In this document: in pieces, positions 30,623 to 39,333 of the stretch
Numbering within the stretch: the stretch's first letter is position 1
How the letters are laid out: the number at the start of each line of letters is the position of its first letter
Source: Actinomycetota bacterium
GTDB taxonomy: Bacteria; Actinomycetota; Thermoleophilia; Solirubrobacterales; Solirubrobacteraceae
Assembly (NCBI GenBank): GCA_018268595.1
Contig: JAFDWH010000017.1
Location: 1 to 64,000, forward strand
Length of the DNA: 64,000 bases
Direction: 5' to 3'
The notes under the pieces: generated by a model
The model's input: the letters and a program-made list of their open reading frames with translations, nothing else
Databases searched by the model: none
Told to the model about the DNA's origin: nothing
Made by a program: the position numbers and the translations under genes

Positions 30623-33526
30623 GTGCAATCGCAGTCTGGAGGCATGTCACCGGGGGCGCCACAGGGCGTCGCCACTGAACTCGACCCGGAAACGGGCCCT
30701 GAGGCCGAGCCGCTGCTCGAGCGCGAGCAGGAGCTGGCCGAGCTGACGGCGCTCGCCGGCCAGAGCCGTCGCGGCAATGGGCGCCTCGTGCTCGTCGAGG
30801 CGCACGCGGGCCTCGGCAAGACACGTCTGCTGCAGGCGGCGCGCCGGATCGGAGCCGAGCAGGGGATGCACGTGCTGCGCGCCCGCGCGACCGAGCTCGA
30901 GCGCGACTTCCCGTTCGCGCTCGTGCGCCAGCTGTTCGCGCCGGGCCTCGTGGCGATGGCGGCGAAGGAGCGCGACGCGCTGCTGGAGGGGGCGAGCGCC
31001 GCCGCGCGCGGGGCGCTCGGCCTCGCCGCGGGCAACGGGGACGCGTCGGGGCCGGGCGACGAGTACGCCGTGCTCTACGGGCTCTACTGGCTGACCGCCG
31101 CGCTCGCCGAGCGACATCCGCTGCTGCTGTCGATCGACGACGCGCACTGGGCGGACGCCGCCTCGCTGCGCTACCTGTCGTTCCTGCTGCCGCGCCTCGA
31201 GGACCTGCCGGCGCTGGTCGTCGTGACCTGCCGCCCGGGTGAGCCGGACGTGCACGCCGAGCTGGCGCAGATCGGGGCCGACGCCGCCGCGCGGCGGCTC
31301 GCACCGGCGGCGCTCAGCCGCGCCGCGGCGGCCGCGCTGCTCGCCGGCGAGCTGGGCGCCGCGCCCGACGACGCGTTCGCCTCCGCCTGCCACGAGGCGA
31401 CCGGCGGGAACCCGTTCCTGCTGCAGGAGCTGGCGATCACGCTCGCCGCGCAGGCGGTCAGGCCGGTCGCCGCGGCGGCGGGCCTGGTGCCCGAGCTGGC
31501 GCCCGAGGGCGTCACCCGCACCGTGCTGACGCGCGTCGCGCGGCTCACTCCGCAGGCGCGCGCGCTCGCGCGGGCGATCGCCGTGCTGGGCGACGACAGC
31601 GACCATCGCCTCGTCGCCGCGCTCGCGAAGCTCGACGAGGACGCGACGCTCGCGGCGGCGGACGAGCTGCGCGCCGTCGCGATCCTCGACGCCGGCACCT
31701 CGCTGCGCTTCGTCCATCCGCTCGTGCGCAACGCGCTCGCCACAGAGCTGCCGGCGAGCGCGCGCGCCGCCGCGCACGCGCGCGCGGCGAACCTGCTGCG
31801 CGAGCGGGGCGCGAGCCCGGAGCAGATCGCCACGCACCTGCTCGCCACCACCGAGAGCGGCTCGCGCGCGACGGCGGAGACGCTGCTCGAGGCAGCGAGA
31901 CGGGCGCTCGCCGACGGCGCCGCGCGGTCTGCCGTCGCCTACCTCACGCGGGCGCTGCGTGAGCCGCCGCCGGCCGACCGGCGCGCCGCCCTGCTGGAGG
32001 CGTTGATCACGGCCGTCGCGCGCGCCGGCGACTTCGCCACCGCGGTCGCCGCCGAGCCGGACGTGCTGGCGGAGACGGACCGCGACCCGGCGCTGCTCGT
32101 CCGCATGGCGCCCGAGCTGATGCTGTGGCTGCTGCTGGGCGGACGCTATGACGACGCCACGGCGCTGCTCGAGCGAGCGGTCGAAGAGGCGACGCGTCGG
32201 GACGACGTCGACGGCGCGATGCGCCTGGAGGCGCACCTGCTGACAACCCTCCAGCTCCCGCCGGCCGCCGGGCGCCCGCGGCTCGCCCGCTACCGCGCCC
32301 GGCTCGCGCCGGAGTCCGCGGGCGGGCGGCTGGCGGCGGCGTTCGAGGCGTTGTGGGCGATGACGGACGGCAGCGCGTCGAGCGCCGTCGCGTTCGCGCG
32401 GCAGGCGCTCGACGGCGGCCGCGTCTTCTTCGAGCAGCCCGACCTGCTGCCGCCGTCGCACGCCGTCCTTGCGCTGGCCTTCGCCGACGAGCTCGACGCC
32501 GCCCAGCACGCCGTCGAGCAGGCGATCGAGGCCGCGCGGCGGTCCGGCGCGACGCTCTACCACGCTGGTGCGCTGTACATGCGGGCCGGCGTGGCGCGGA
32601 TCCGCGGAGACCTCGCGGCCGCGGAGGCGGACGTGCGCCAGGCGCTCGGCGCGGCGCGGCTGGTGGGTCCGATCGCGGTCCCGCCCCTGATGACCGCGCT
32701 GCTCGTCAACGTCCTGACCGAGCGCGGCGAGCTCGAGGCGGCGGAGGCCGAGCTGGAGGCGGTGGGGATGAGCGGCGCCGTCCCGGACGGCGGCTGGTTC
32801 GCGACCCTGCTGTTCGATCGCGGGCGCCTGCGGCTCGCGCGCGGCGCGACGCAGGACGGTGCCGCCGACCTGCTCGAGCTGCGGGAGCGGCTCGAGCGCA
32901 CGGGAGCCGCCGGCAATCCGATGACGCCGGCGAGCTCGTACGCGGCGCTGGCGCTGAGCGCGCTCGGCGAGCAGCGACGCGCGCGCGAGCTGGCCGAGGA
33001 GCAGCTCGTCCACGCCGAGCGCTGGGGCGCGCCGACGGCGGTCGCGAGTGCGCAGCGGTCGCTCGGGCTGACGCGCGGCGGAGCTGCCGGGCTCGAGCTG
33101 CTGGAGGCGGCGGCGCGCACGCTCGAGCGCTCGCCGGCGCGGCTCGACCGCGCCCACGCGCTGTGCGATCTGGGCGCCGCGCTGCGCCGGGCGAACCGGC
33201 GTGGGCAGGCGCGCGAGCCGTTGGCGGAGGCGCTCGAGCTGGCGCGCGCGTGCGGTGCCGTGCCGCTCGCCAAGCGCGCCTACGACGAGCTGCGGACGTG
33301 CGGCGCGAGAGTGCGGCGGTGGACGCCGATCGGCGTCGACTCGCTCAGCCCGAGCGAGCGGCGCGTCGCCGAGCTGGCGGCCTCCGGCCGGACGAACCGC
33401 GAGATCGCGCAGGCGCTGTTCCTCACCGTAAAGACGATCGAGTCGCACCTCGCGGCGGCGTACGACAAGCTCGGAATCAGCTCGCGGCGGCAGCTGCCGG
33501 AAGCGCTCGGCGGCCGTGCCGGCTGA
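30623..33526 (+). CDS. LAL-type LuxR transcriptional regulator with AAA ATPase domain
   Basis: A 967-aa MalT-like regulator. The N-terminal ATPase has Walker A EAHAGLGKTRLL (near residue 60), a Walker B-like LLLSIDDAHWAD, and GGNPFLLQEL. The middle 500 residues are TPR-like helical repeats. The C-terminal LuxR helix-turn-helix reads LSPSERRVAELAASGRTNREIAQALFLTVKTIESHLAAAYDKLGI. LAL proteins activate secondary-metabolism or catabolic operons on ligand and ATP binding. The start is uncertain: GTG 30623 or ATG 30644, the latter with GGAGG almost touching it. It may control the divergent secreted-protein gene. Confidence 0.92.
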   Translation: MQSQSGGMSPGAPQGVATELDPETGPEAEPLLEREQELAELTALAGQSRRGNGRLVLVEAHAGLGKTRLLQAARRIGAEQGMHVLRARATELERDFPFALVRQLFAPGLVAMAAKERDALLEGASAAARGALGLAAGNGDASGPGDEYAVLYGLYWLTAALAERHPLLLSIDDAHWADAASLRYLSFLLPRLEDLPALVVVTCRPGEPDVHAELAQIGADAAARRLAPAALSRAAAAALLAGELGAAPDDAFASACHEATGGNPFLLQELAITLAAQAVRPVAAAAGLVPELAPEGVTRTVLTRVARLTPQARALARAIAVLGDDSDHRLVAALAKLDEDATLAAADELRAVAILDAGTSLRFVHPLVRNALATELPASARAAAHARAANLLRERGASPEQIATHLLATTESGSRATAETLLEAARRALADGAARSAVAYLTRALREPPPADRRAALLEALITAVARAGDFATAVAAEPDVLAETDRDPALLVRMAPELMLWLLLGGRYDDATALLERAVEEATRRDDVDGAMRLEAHLLTTLQLPPAAGRPRLARYRARLAPESAGGRLAAAFEALWAMTDGSASSAVAFARQALDGGRVFFEQPDLLPPSHAVLALAFADELDAAQHAVEQAIEAARRSGATLYHAGALYMRAGVARIRGDLAAAEADVRQALGAARLVGPIAVPPLMTALLVNVLTERGELEAAEAELEAVGMSGAVPDGGWFATLLFDRGRLRLARGATQDGAADLLELRERLERTGAAGNPMTPASSYAALALSALGEQRRARELAEEQLVHAERWGAPTAVASAQRSLGLTRGGAAGLELLEAAARTLERSPARLDRAHALCDLGAALRRANRRGQAREPLAEALELARACGAVPLAKRAYDELRTCGARVRRWTPIGVDSLSPSERRVAELAASGRTNREIAQALFLTVKTIESHLAAAYDKLGISSRRQLPEALGGRAG

Positions 33527-33675
33527 GCGGGCGGCGCCCCGTCGTCGCGACGTGACGCGCATGCTCGCCCAGCGTCCGTAGTCCTCCACAGCGGACGTGC
33601 GGCGCGCGACGCTGGGCGCCGCGATGCGTGCGTCGTACGGTCGGCGGCACCGTCCGATCGAGAGGAGGCGGCGAG

Positions 33676-34029
33676 ATGCCCGCGACCACGAGAGCGACCC
33701 CCAGAGCGTCGAGGAGAGCGGCGAGAGCCGCGCGCGACCGCACCGCGCGCGGCGCCGACGCGCCGCCGCGCGTGCCGGGGACGCTCGACGCGGTGCAGGT
33801 CGACCTCGCGTCGCTGCGCGGCGACCTCGGCAGAGGCGCCGGCGACCTGCGCAGACACCTCGCGCGGCTGCTGCGCGACGCGCGCCGCGACGTCGCGAAG
33901 ACGAGCACGCTCGTGGTGCGCGACCTCGGCAGACTCCAGCGCGACCTGGTCCTGGCCGCGGGCGTGCGCGCCGGCGGCGCCGCCGTGAGACGCACGGCTG
34001 CGAGAGCGACCGCCAGACGCCCCGTGTGA
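33676..34029 (+). CDS. Small basic helical protein, hypothetical
   Basis: A 117-aa, strongly basic protein (many Arg and Ala). The ATG at 33676 has AGGAGG ten bases upstream. The central part (LDAVQVDLASLRGDLGRGAGDLRRHLARLLRDARRDVAK) should form an amphipathic coiled coil, and the tails are Arg/Ala/Thr-rich. It could be a DNA- or membrane-associated structural protein, but nothing specific supports either. Low-complexity composition makes this call tentative. Confidence 0.55.
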   Translation: MPATTRATPRASRRAARAARDRTARGADAPPRVPGTLDAVQVDLASLRGDLGRGAGDLRRHLARLLRDARRDVAKTSTLVVRDLGRLQRDLVLAAGVRAGGAAVRRTAARATARRPV

Positions 34030-34091
34030 CGCGTCGGACGCGCTGACGCACAAGATTCAGGCATGAGCGCCGACGCGCCGATACGTCGGCC

Positions 34092-35147
34092 ATGGACCCG
34101 CAGGGTACGTGGCTGTGTCCAACCCCGGCCGATCGCGAGCGGCTGCTCGACATGGAGCCGCGGATCGCGAAGGCGCGCACGCTCGCGTTCTCGGCCGCGG
34201 GCCTCGGCCTGCTCACGGCCGCGCCCTGGTACGGCTGGTGGATCGCGCTGCCGCTGGCGTGGATCGTCGTCAGCCACTTCCTGCTGCTCGGCCCGCTGAT
34301 CGAGCGCAGCCGGCACCCCGAGTGGCCGATCTTCGCGACCGTCGTCAACGCGCAGGCGACGATCGGCGTCGCGATCGCGCTGACGGGCGGCCCGCGCAGC
34401 CCCGCCCAGCCGCTGCTGCTGTTCTCCGTCGTCAGCGTCGCCGCGCGCTTCCGCGGACGCGGCGTGCTGGCGGCGGCCGGCTTCACCGCCGTCGTGCTGC
34501 TCGCCTCGACGATCGCCGTCGACCCGTCCCGCTACGCCGACGACCCGGCCTTCGTCGACGCCTCGTTCGTCTGCCTGATCGGCCTCGCCGCCTGCTGCTT
34601 CGTGCTGATGGGCTCCGACATCCGCCAGCGCGCCGAGGCGATCCTCGACCCGCTCACCGGCCTACTGAACCGCAAGGCGCTGACCGGCCGCTTCGCCGAG
34701 CTGGTCGAGCAGGCGGCGCTGTCGGGGGCGCCGATCGCGCTCGTCCTGTGCGACGTCGACCGCTTCAAGGCGGTCAACGACGAGCACGGCCACGAGCGCG
34801 GCGACGCGGTGCTGAAGGAGGTCGCGTACGTGATGCGGCGCAGCCTGCGCTCGTTCGAGCTGATCTACCGCCTCGGCGGCGACGAGTTCCTGATCCTGCT
34901 GCCCGGCGCGGACCTCGGCGCCGCGCACGAGCTGGCCGAGCGGGTGCGCGAGGCGCTCGCCGGCGCGCGGCCCGGCGGGCTCGCGGTGACCGCCTCGATC
35001 GGCGTCGCCTCGACCCGCGGGACGGTCGCCTTCGAGGACCTGTTCCGCGCCGCCGACGGCGCGCTCTACCGTGCGAAGCACGCCGGCCGCGACCGCGTGG
35101 CGCTGGCTCAGCCGGTCGATGACGCCGCGCTCGCGCTCTCGACCTGA
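34092..35147 (+). CDS. Membrane-bound diguanylate cyclase (GGDEF)
   Basis: A 351-aa protein. The first 170 residues hold about five hydrophobic helices, with no extracellular sensor domain. The GGDEF domain follows (DPLTGLLNRKALTGRFAEL, DVDRFKAVNDEHGHERGDAVL). The active-site GGDEF itself is at residues 262-266, so c-di-GMP synthesis is expected. The usual RxxD inhibitory site before GGDEF is absent, so product feedback may be missing. It is a single gene, with a convergent gene behind it. Confidence 0.92.
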   Translation: MDPQGTWLCPTPADRERLLDMEPRIAKARTLAFSAAGLGLLTAAPWYGWWIALPLAWIVVSHFLLLGPLIERSRHPEWPIFATVVNAQATIGVAIALTGGPRSPAQPLLLFSVVSVAARFRGRGVLAAAGFTAVVLLASTIAVDPSRYADDPAFVDASFVCLIGLAACCFVLMGSDIRQRAEAILDPLTGLLNRKALTGRFAELVEQAALSGAPIALVLCDVDRFKAVNDEHGHERGDAVLKEVAYVMRRSLRSFELIYRLGGDEFLILLPGADLGAAHELAERVREALAGARPGGLAVTASIGVASTRGTVAFEDLFRAADGALYRAKHAGRDRVALAQPVDDAALALST

Positions 35148-35164
35148 GGCGCGCAGCGGCCCGC

Positions 35165-35440
35165 TCAGCCGCGCCCGAGCAGGCGCGCCAGCAGCCCGGG
35201 CCGGCGCGGCTCGACCTCGTCGCGCAGCGGGAGGCGGCCGGCGCGGCGAGCCGCCAGCACGCACGCCGTGTGCGCGTGCCGGCGCCGCTGCGCGTCGCCC
35301 TCGGGCACGACGAGCTGGTGCGCGCTCAGCGCCGGCAGCAGCTCGTCGCAGAGCGGGCAGCGATACGTCGCGGGCTTGCGATTGGCCGCCGGTCGCACGG
35401 CGTACCAGCGCGCGTCGGAGAAGCCCCGCGGATCGCCCAT
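35165..35440 (-). CDS. Small zinc-ribbon-like protein, hypothetical
   Basis: A 91-aa protein with YRCPLCDELLPALSAHQLVVPEGD followed by RHAHTACVLAARR. The C-x2-C and H-x3-C could form a zinc knuckle, like other short actinobacterial proteins of unknown role. It starts four bases after the stop of the MFS pump gene upstream, so the two are likely co-transcribed. Confidence 0.7.
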   Translation of the reverse strand: MGDPRGFSDARWYAVRPAANRKPATYRCPLCDELLPALSAHQLVVPEGDAQRRRHAHTACVLAARRAGRLPLRDEVEPRRPGLLARLLGRG

Positions 35441-35444
35441 GTCG

Positions 35445-37175
35445 TCAGGGCGCGGCGTGCGCGACGGCGCGCTCGCGGCCGGCGTCCGGCAGCGGCTCCG
35501 CGTCGGCGCCGGGGCGCCCGCCGCGCATCAGCGACGCGGCCGCCGCGATCAGACAGGCGACGATCGCGAACGCGAAGGCGGCGTGCAGGCCGTCGCGGAA
35601 CGGACCGGCGATCAGCGCGGGGAAGAAGGCGTGGCCGGTCAGCGTCGCCTGGTCGTGCGCCGGCAGCGCCGCCAGCACGTGCGCGCCGAGGAAGTGGCCG
35701 ACCGGGTCGTAGCCGAGGAAGGCGGCGAACAGGATCGACACGGGCGGGAGCTGCGCGACGGCGTGCGCCGTCGCCGCCGGCACGTTGTGCGCGCGCAGGC
35801 CGGCGTCGAGCGTGTGCGGCAGCGTCGCGCTCAGGCCGATCACCAGCAGCGTGAAGAAGATGCCGATCGACAGCACCTGCGCCGAGTTCTGGAACGTCTG
35901 GTTCATCGCGCCGCCGGCGCCGCGATCGCCGGGCGGCAGGCTGTTCATCACGGCGGCGCGGTTGGGGGAGGCGAACAGTCCCATCGAGATGCCGATCAGC
36001 GCGAGGACCGCCGCGAACTGCGGGTAGGCGAAGTCAGTCGGCAGCAGCATCAGCAGCGCGAAGCCGGCGGCCGCCAGCAGCATCCCGCCAGTCGCGAACG
36101 GGCGCGCGCCGAAGCGGTCCGACAGCCAGCCGGAGGTCGGTCCGGCGAGCAGCATCCCGATCGTCAACGGCAGCATGTAGAGGCCGGCGTAGAGCGGCGT
36201 CTCGTGGAAGCTGTAGCCGTGCTGGGGGAGCCAGATCCCCTGCAGCCAGATGATCAGCATGAACATCAGGCCGCCGCGCGCGACGGCCGACAGGAACGTC
36301 GAGAGCGTGCCGAACGTGAACGCGCGGATGCGGAACAGCGGGAGGCGGAACAGCGGCGCCGGCGAGCGCCGCTCGATCGCGACGAAGGCGGCGAGCAGCA
36401 GCAGCGCGGCGCCGAGCAGGCTCAGCACGCGTGCGCTGCTCCAGCCGGTCGGGTGGCCGCCGGCCGGGCGGATCCCGTAGGTGACGGCGACCATCACGCA
36501 GATCAGCGCGAGCGCGAACGCGAGGTTGCCGGGCCAGTCGATCGGCGCGCGTCGCGGCGTGCTCAGCTCGCGCAGGCTGCGGTACGCCCAGACGGTGCCG
36601 AACAGGCCGACCGGCACCGAGATCAGGAACACGAGCCGCCAGTCGATCGGTGCGAGCAGGCCGCCGAGCATCAGGCCGATGAAGAAGCCGCTGACGCCGA
36701 CGATGTTGTTGATCCCGAGCGCCATGCCGCGCTGGTGGGCGGGGAACGCGTCGGTGATGATCGCGGCCGAGTTGGCGAGCAGGCAGGCGCCGCCGATCCC
36801 CTGCACGACGCGGAACGCGATCAGGAACGTCGCGCCGGCGCGACCGCTCATCCAGTCGACCGCCAGCAGCAGCGAAGCCGCCGTGTAGATGACGAAGCCG
36901 AGGTTGTAGATGCGCACGCGGCCGACGATGTCGCCGAGGCGGCCGAGGCTGACGATCAGCACGCTCGTGACGACGAGGTAGCCGAGGATCATCCACAGCA
37001 GGTAGAAGGAGTTCGCGGGGACGAGCGGGTCGAGGTGGATGCCGCGGAAGATGTCCGGCATCGCGATGATCGTGATCGAGCCGTCGAGCGTCGCGAGCAG
37101 CACGGCGAGCGTCGCGTTCGACAGCGCGATCCACTTGTAGCGGTCCGGATCGGCTGTGCGGTGGCGGCTGCGCAT
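35445..37175 (-). CDS. MFS drug efflux transporter, DHA2 (14-helix) family
   Basis: A 576-aa EmrB/QacA-like transporter with about 14 membrane helices. DHA2 markers include LDGSITIIAMPDI in helix 1, GRLGDIVGRVRIYNLG (motif A), RVVQGIGGACLLANSAAII (motif B) and GFFIGLMLGGLLAPIDWRLVFLISVPVG (motif C). It should expel hydrophobic cations or drugs using the proton gradient. A divergent MarR gene with a palindromic operator between the two implies drug-inducible control. Confidence 0.93.
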   Translation of the reverse strand: MRSRHRTADPDRYKWIALSNATLAVLLATLDGSITIIAMPDIFRGIHLDPLVPANSFYLLWMILGYLVVTSVLIVSLGRLGDIVGRVRIYNLGFVIYTAASLLLAVDWMSGRAGATFLIAFRVVQGIGGACLLANSAAIITDAFPAHQRGMALGINNIVGVSGFFIGLMLGGLLAPIDWRLVFLISVPVGLFGTVWAYRSLRELSTPRRAPIDWPGNLAFALALICVMVAVTYGIRPAGGHPTGWSSARVLSLLGAALLLLAAFVAIERRSPAPLFRLPLFRIRAFTFGTLSTFLSAVARGGLMFMLIIWLQGIWLPQHGYSFHETPLYAGLYMLPLTIGMLLAGPTSGWLSDRFGARPFATGGMLLAAAGFALLMLLPTDFAYPQFAAVLALIGISMGLFASPNRAAVMNSLPPGDRGAGGAMNQTFQNSAQVLSIGIFFTLLVIGLSATLPHTLDAGLRAHNVPAATAHAVAQLPPVSILFAAFLGYDPVGHFLGAHVLAALPAHDQATLTGHAFFPALIAGPFRDGLHAAFAFAIVACLIAAAASLMRGGRPGADAEPLPDAGRERAVAHAAP

Positions 37176-37190
37176 CCCCGCGGAGGAATA

Positions 37191-37205
37191 TACAGGCAGC
37201 CTGTA
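37191..37205. promoter_or_regulatory. MarR operator candidate
   Basis: TACAGGC and GCCTGTA are perfect inverted repeats around one central A. The site lies in the 41-base gap between the divergent MFS and MarR starts, the standard position for a MarR operator that controls both genes. Confidence 0.65.
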
Positions 37206-37216
37206 GATTTCCCGAG

Positions 37217-37639
37217 ATGCCCACGACGGAGAGCGCGCTGCTCGCGCACGAGCTGCGCGAGACGATCGGGCGGCTGGTACGGCGGCTGCGCCGCGAGCCC
37301 GGCCCGCCGGCGCCGCAGCTCGCGGTGCTCGGCCGGCTCGACCGCGAGGGCCCGGCGAGCGTGTCCGACCTGGCGGCGGCGGAGCGGATGCGCCCGCAGT
37401 CGATGGCGCAGACGGTCCACGACCTCGAAGCGGCCGGCTCCGTCACGCGCCGCCCCGACCCCGCCGACAAGCGCCGCCGGTTCGTCGAGCTGACGGCGGC
37501 CGGGGCGGAGCTGCTGCGCGCGACGCGCGCCCGGCGCGAGGGCTGGCTCGGCGACGCCCTGGAGCGCGAGCTGACGCCGGCCGAGCGCGCGTTGGTCGCC
37601 GAGGCCGTCGCGCTGCTGGGGCGCGTGGCGGACGCGTGA
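37217..37639 (+). CDS. MarR-family transcriptional regulator
   Basis: A 140-aa MarR regulator. The winged helix-turn-helix contains LAVLGRLDREGPASVSDLAAAERMRPQSMAQTVHDLEAAGSV, and the beta wing contains TRRPDPADKRRRFVELTAAG. Helical dimerisation ends flank it. It is divergent from the DHA2 pump and should repress it until a ligand binds. Confidence 0.93.
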   Translation: MPTTESALLAHELRETIGRLVRRLRREPGPPAPQLAVLGRLDREGPASVSDLAAAERMRPQSMAQTVHDLEAAGSVTRRPDPADKRRRFVELTAAGAELLRATRARREGWLGDALERELTPAERALVAEAVALLGRVADA

Positions 37640-37645
37640 GCGGAC

Positions 37646-37688
37646 CACTGCGGATCTTGCCTCGCTATGCGAGGCGAAAGCTGCAGTG
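37646..37688. terminator. Nested hairpin between convergent genes
   Basis: GCCTCG (37659-37664) pairs with CGAGGC (37670-37675) around CTATG, and the outer CACTGC (37646-37651) pairs with GCAGTG (37683-37688). It occupies the gap between the MarR and acetyltransferase stops and probably ends transcription in both directions. There is no clear T-run. Confidence 0.5.
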
Positions 37689-37696
37689 ATCGACGC

Positions 37697-38233
37697 TCAG
37701 GCCGCGTCCGGCGCCATCGGCTCGGGTGGCGGGACGTGGTCGAGGGGCAGCAGGCACAACTGCCACCAGCCGACGTCGCGCCAGGCGCCGGCCTTCCAGC
37801 CGATCGCGCGGTAGACCCCGACCAGCTCGAAGCCGAGCGCCTCGTGCAAGCCGACGCTCGCCGCGTTCGGCAGCGTGATGCCGGCGCAGGCGATCCGCAG
37901 CCGCTGGGCGCGCAGCCGCGCGAACAGCGCCTCGTAGAGCGCGCGGCCGACGCCTTGGCCCTGGTGTGCCGGGGCAACATAGACGGACACGTCGGCGGCC
38001 CAGCGGTAGGCGGCGCGCTCGCGGTGTGGCGCCGCGTAGGCGAAGCCGGCGATCTCCCCGCCGCGCTCGCACACGAGCCACGGGTGCGTCGCCGCGGTCC
38101 GGGCGATGCGGCCCGCGAACGCGTCCGCGTCGGGCGCGACCTCCTCGAACGAGACCGGGCTGTCGAGCACGTACGGCGCGTAGATCGCGGCGCACGCGGG
38201 CGCGTCGCGCGCCGGGTCGGCCGGGCGGATCAC
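37697..38233 (-). CDS. GNAT acetyltransferase, phosphinothricin acetyltransferase-like
   Basis: A 178-aa GNAT enzyme. N-terminal IRPADPARDAPACAAIYAPYVLDSPVSFEE and GEIAGFAYAAPHRERAAYRW are typical of the Pat/Bar subgroup. The acetyl-CoA loop is HQGQGVGRALYEAL, and the C-terminus has GFELVGVYRAIGWKAGAWRDVGWWQ. It acetylates an amino group of a small molecule. The GTG start overlaps the pentapeptide-protein stop (GTGA). Confidence 0.92.
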   Translation of the reverse strand: MIRPADPARDAPACAAIYAPYVLDSPVSFEEVAPDADAFAGRIARTAATHPWLVCERGGEIAGFAYAAPHRERAAYRWAADVSVYVAPAHQGQGVGRALYEALFARLRAQRLRIACAGITLPNAASVGLHEALGFELVGVYRAIGWKAGAWRDVGWWQLCLLPLDHVPPPEPMAPDAA

Positions 38234-38871
38234 TGCGCGTCCAAGTCGGCGTCGAGCAGCCGGATGCCGAGCGCGCCCGCCAGCGCCGGCGCCAGCTCGA
38301 GCAGGTCGCCCCACGCCATCGCGACGCCGCGCAGGTGCTCGATGCTGTGCAGGCCGCGCAGCTCGCAGCCGTGCAGCTCGCAGCGGCGGAAGCGCGCGTC
38401 CGTCAGGTCGCACTCGCTCAGGTCGCAGCCGAGGAAGCGCACCGAGCGGCAGTCGGCGTCCTGCAGATCGGCCTGCGCGAGGCGGCAGCCGTCGAACGTG
38501 ACGCGCTCCAGCGTCGCGCTCGTGAAGGCCGCGAGGTCGACGCGGCAGTCCTTCACGAGCACGTCGGTCAGGCGGCTCTCGGCCCAAGCGCCGCCCGTCA
38601 GCCGGCAGCCGACCAGCTCGCAGCGCACGAGCGAGGCGCCGCGCGCGTCCACGTTCGCGAGGTTGCAGCCGTCGAGGCGCGCGTCGACCAGGCGCAGCCC
38701 CGGCAGCCTCGCGCCGCCGAGGTCGGCGCGCTGCACGACGGCGCCGACGAGCGAGCTGCCGCGCTGCTCGCGCAGCGTCGCGGCGTCGAGCGCCAGCGGC
38801 GGAGCGTCGTCCGGCAGGTCGGGCGGATACGGGGGATCGGCGGCGTCGCGCGCGGAGCTGTGGCGGCCCAT
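38230..38871 (-). CDS. Pentapeptide-repeat protein
   Basis: A 213-aa protein with about 20 tandem A(D/N)Lxx-type repeats (GARLPGLRLVDARLDGCNLANVDARG; ADLQDADCRSVRFLGCDLSE). These fold into a right-handed quadrilateral beta helix. Some relatives (Qnr, MfpA) mimic DNA and protect gyrase, but most have unknown functions and the sequence does not decide. It is translationally coupled to the GNAT gene. Confidence 0.88.
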   Translation of the reverse strand: MGRHSSARDAADPPYPPDLPDDAPPLALDAATLREQRGSSLVGAVVQRADLGGARLPGLRLVDARLDGCNLANVDARGASLVRCELVGCRLTGGAWAESRLTDVLVKDCRVDLAAFTSATLERVTFDGCRLAQADLQDADCRSVRFLGCDLSECDLTDARFRRCELHGCELRGLHSIEHLRGVAMAWGDLLELAPALAGALGIRLLDADLDAQ

Positions 38872-38882
38872 CGCCGGGGACG

Positions 38883-39329
38883 CTAGCGCCCGCCCGGCAC
38901 CGCCGCCAGCGCCTGCTGCGCGGCGGCGGCGAGGCGCTGCACCTGCGCGGCGGCGGCTCTCACGCGGATCGCGGCTTCGAGCGCGGCGACGCGGTTGGTG
39001 AGGTCGCGCAGGCCGGCCGGGTCGAGCGTCCGCAGGTCCGCCTGTGCGGCGGCCAGCGCGTCGCGGATGCGCCCGAGGTCGCCCGTCACGGCTGCCGACT
39101 CGCCGCCGCCGGCGAGCGCCTGCGGGTACTCGGTCGGCAGCAGCTCGAGGCCGGCGGCAAGCGGGCGCAGCTCGCCGCGCAGCTGCGCGACGACGTCTCC
39201 CGCGGACGGCTCCGGCGCGCTGCCGCGCCCGAGCGCGAAGCCGATCGCGCCGCCGACGAGCAGCGCGACGAGCGCGATCGCGGCGAGCAGGAGCGGGCGT
39301 GTGGCGCGCGGCTGTCGGTAGAGCGACAT
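38883..39329 (-). CDS. Membrane-anchored helical protein, hypothetical
   Basis: A 148-aa protein with one N-terminal membrane helix (LLLAAIALVALLVGGAIGFALG, residues 13-34). An extracytoplasmic helical, coiled-coil-prone domain follows (RIRDALAAAQADLRTLDPAGLRDLTNRVAALEAAI). No family is recognised. It starts four bases after the hydantoinase-family stop, so it extends the iron-permease transcription unit. Confidence 0.72.
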   Translation of the reverse strand: MSLYRQPRATRPLLLAAIALVALLVGGAIGFALGRGSAPEPSAGDVVAQLRGELRPLAAGLELLPTEYPQALAGGGESAAVTGDLGRIRDALAAAQADLRTLDPAGLRDLTNRVAALEAAIRVRAAAAQVQRLAAAAQQALAAVPGGR

Positions 39330-39333
39330 CGGA

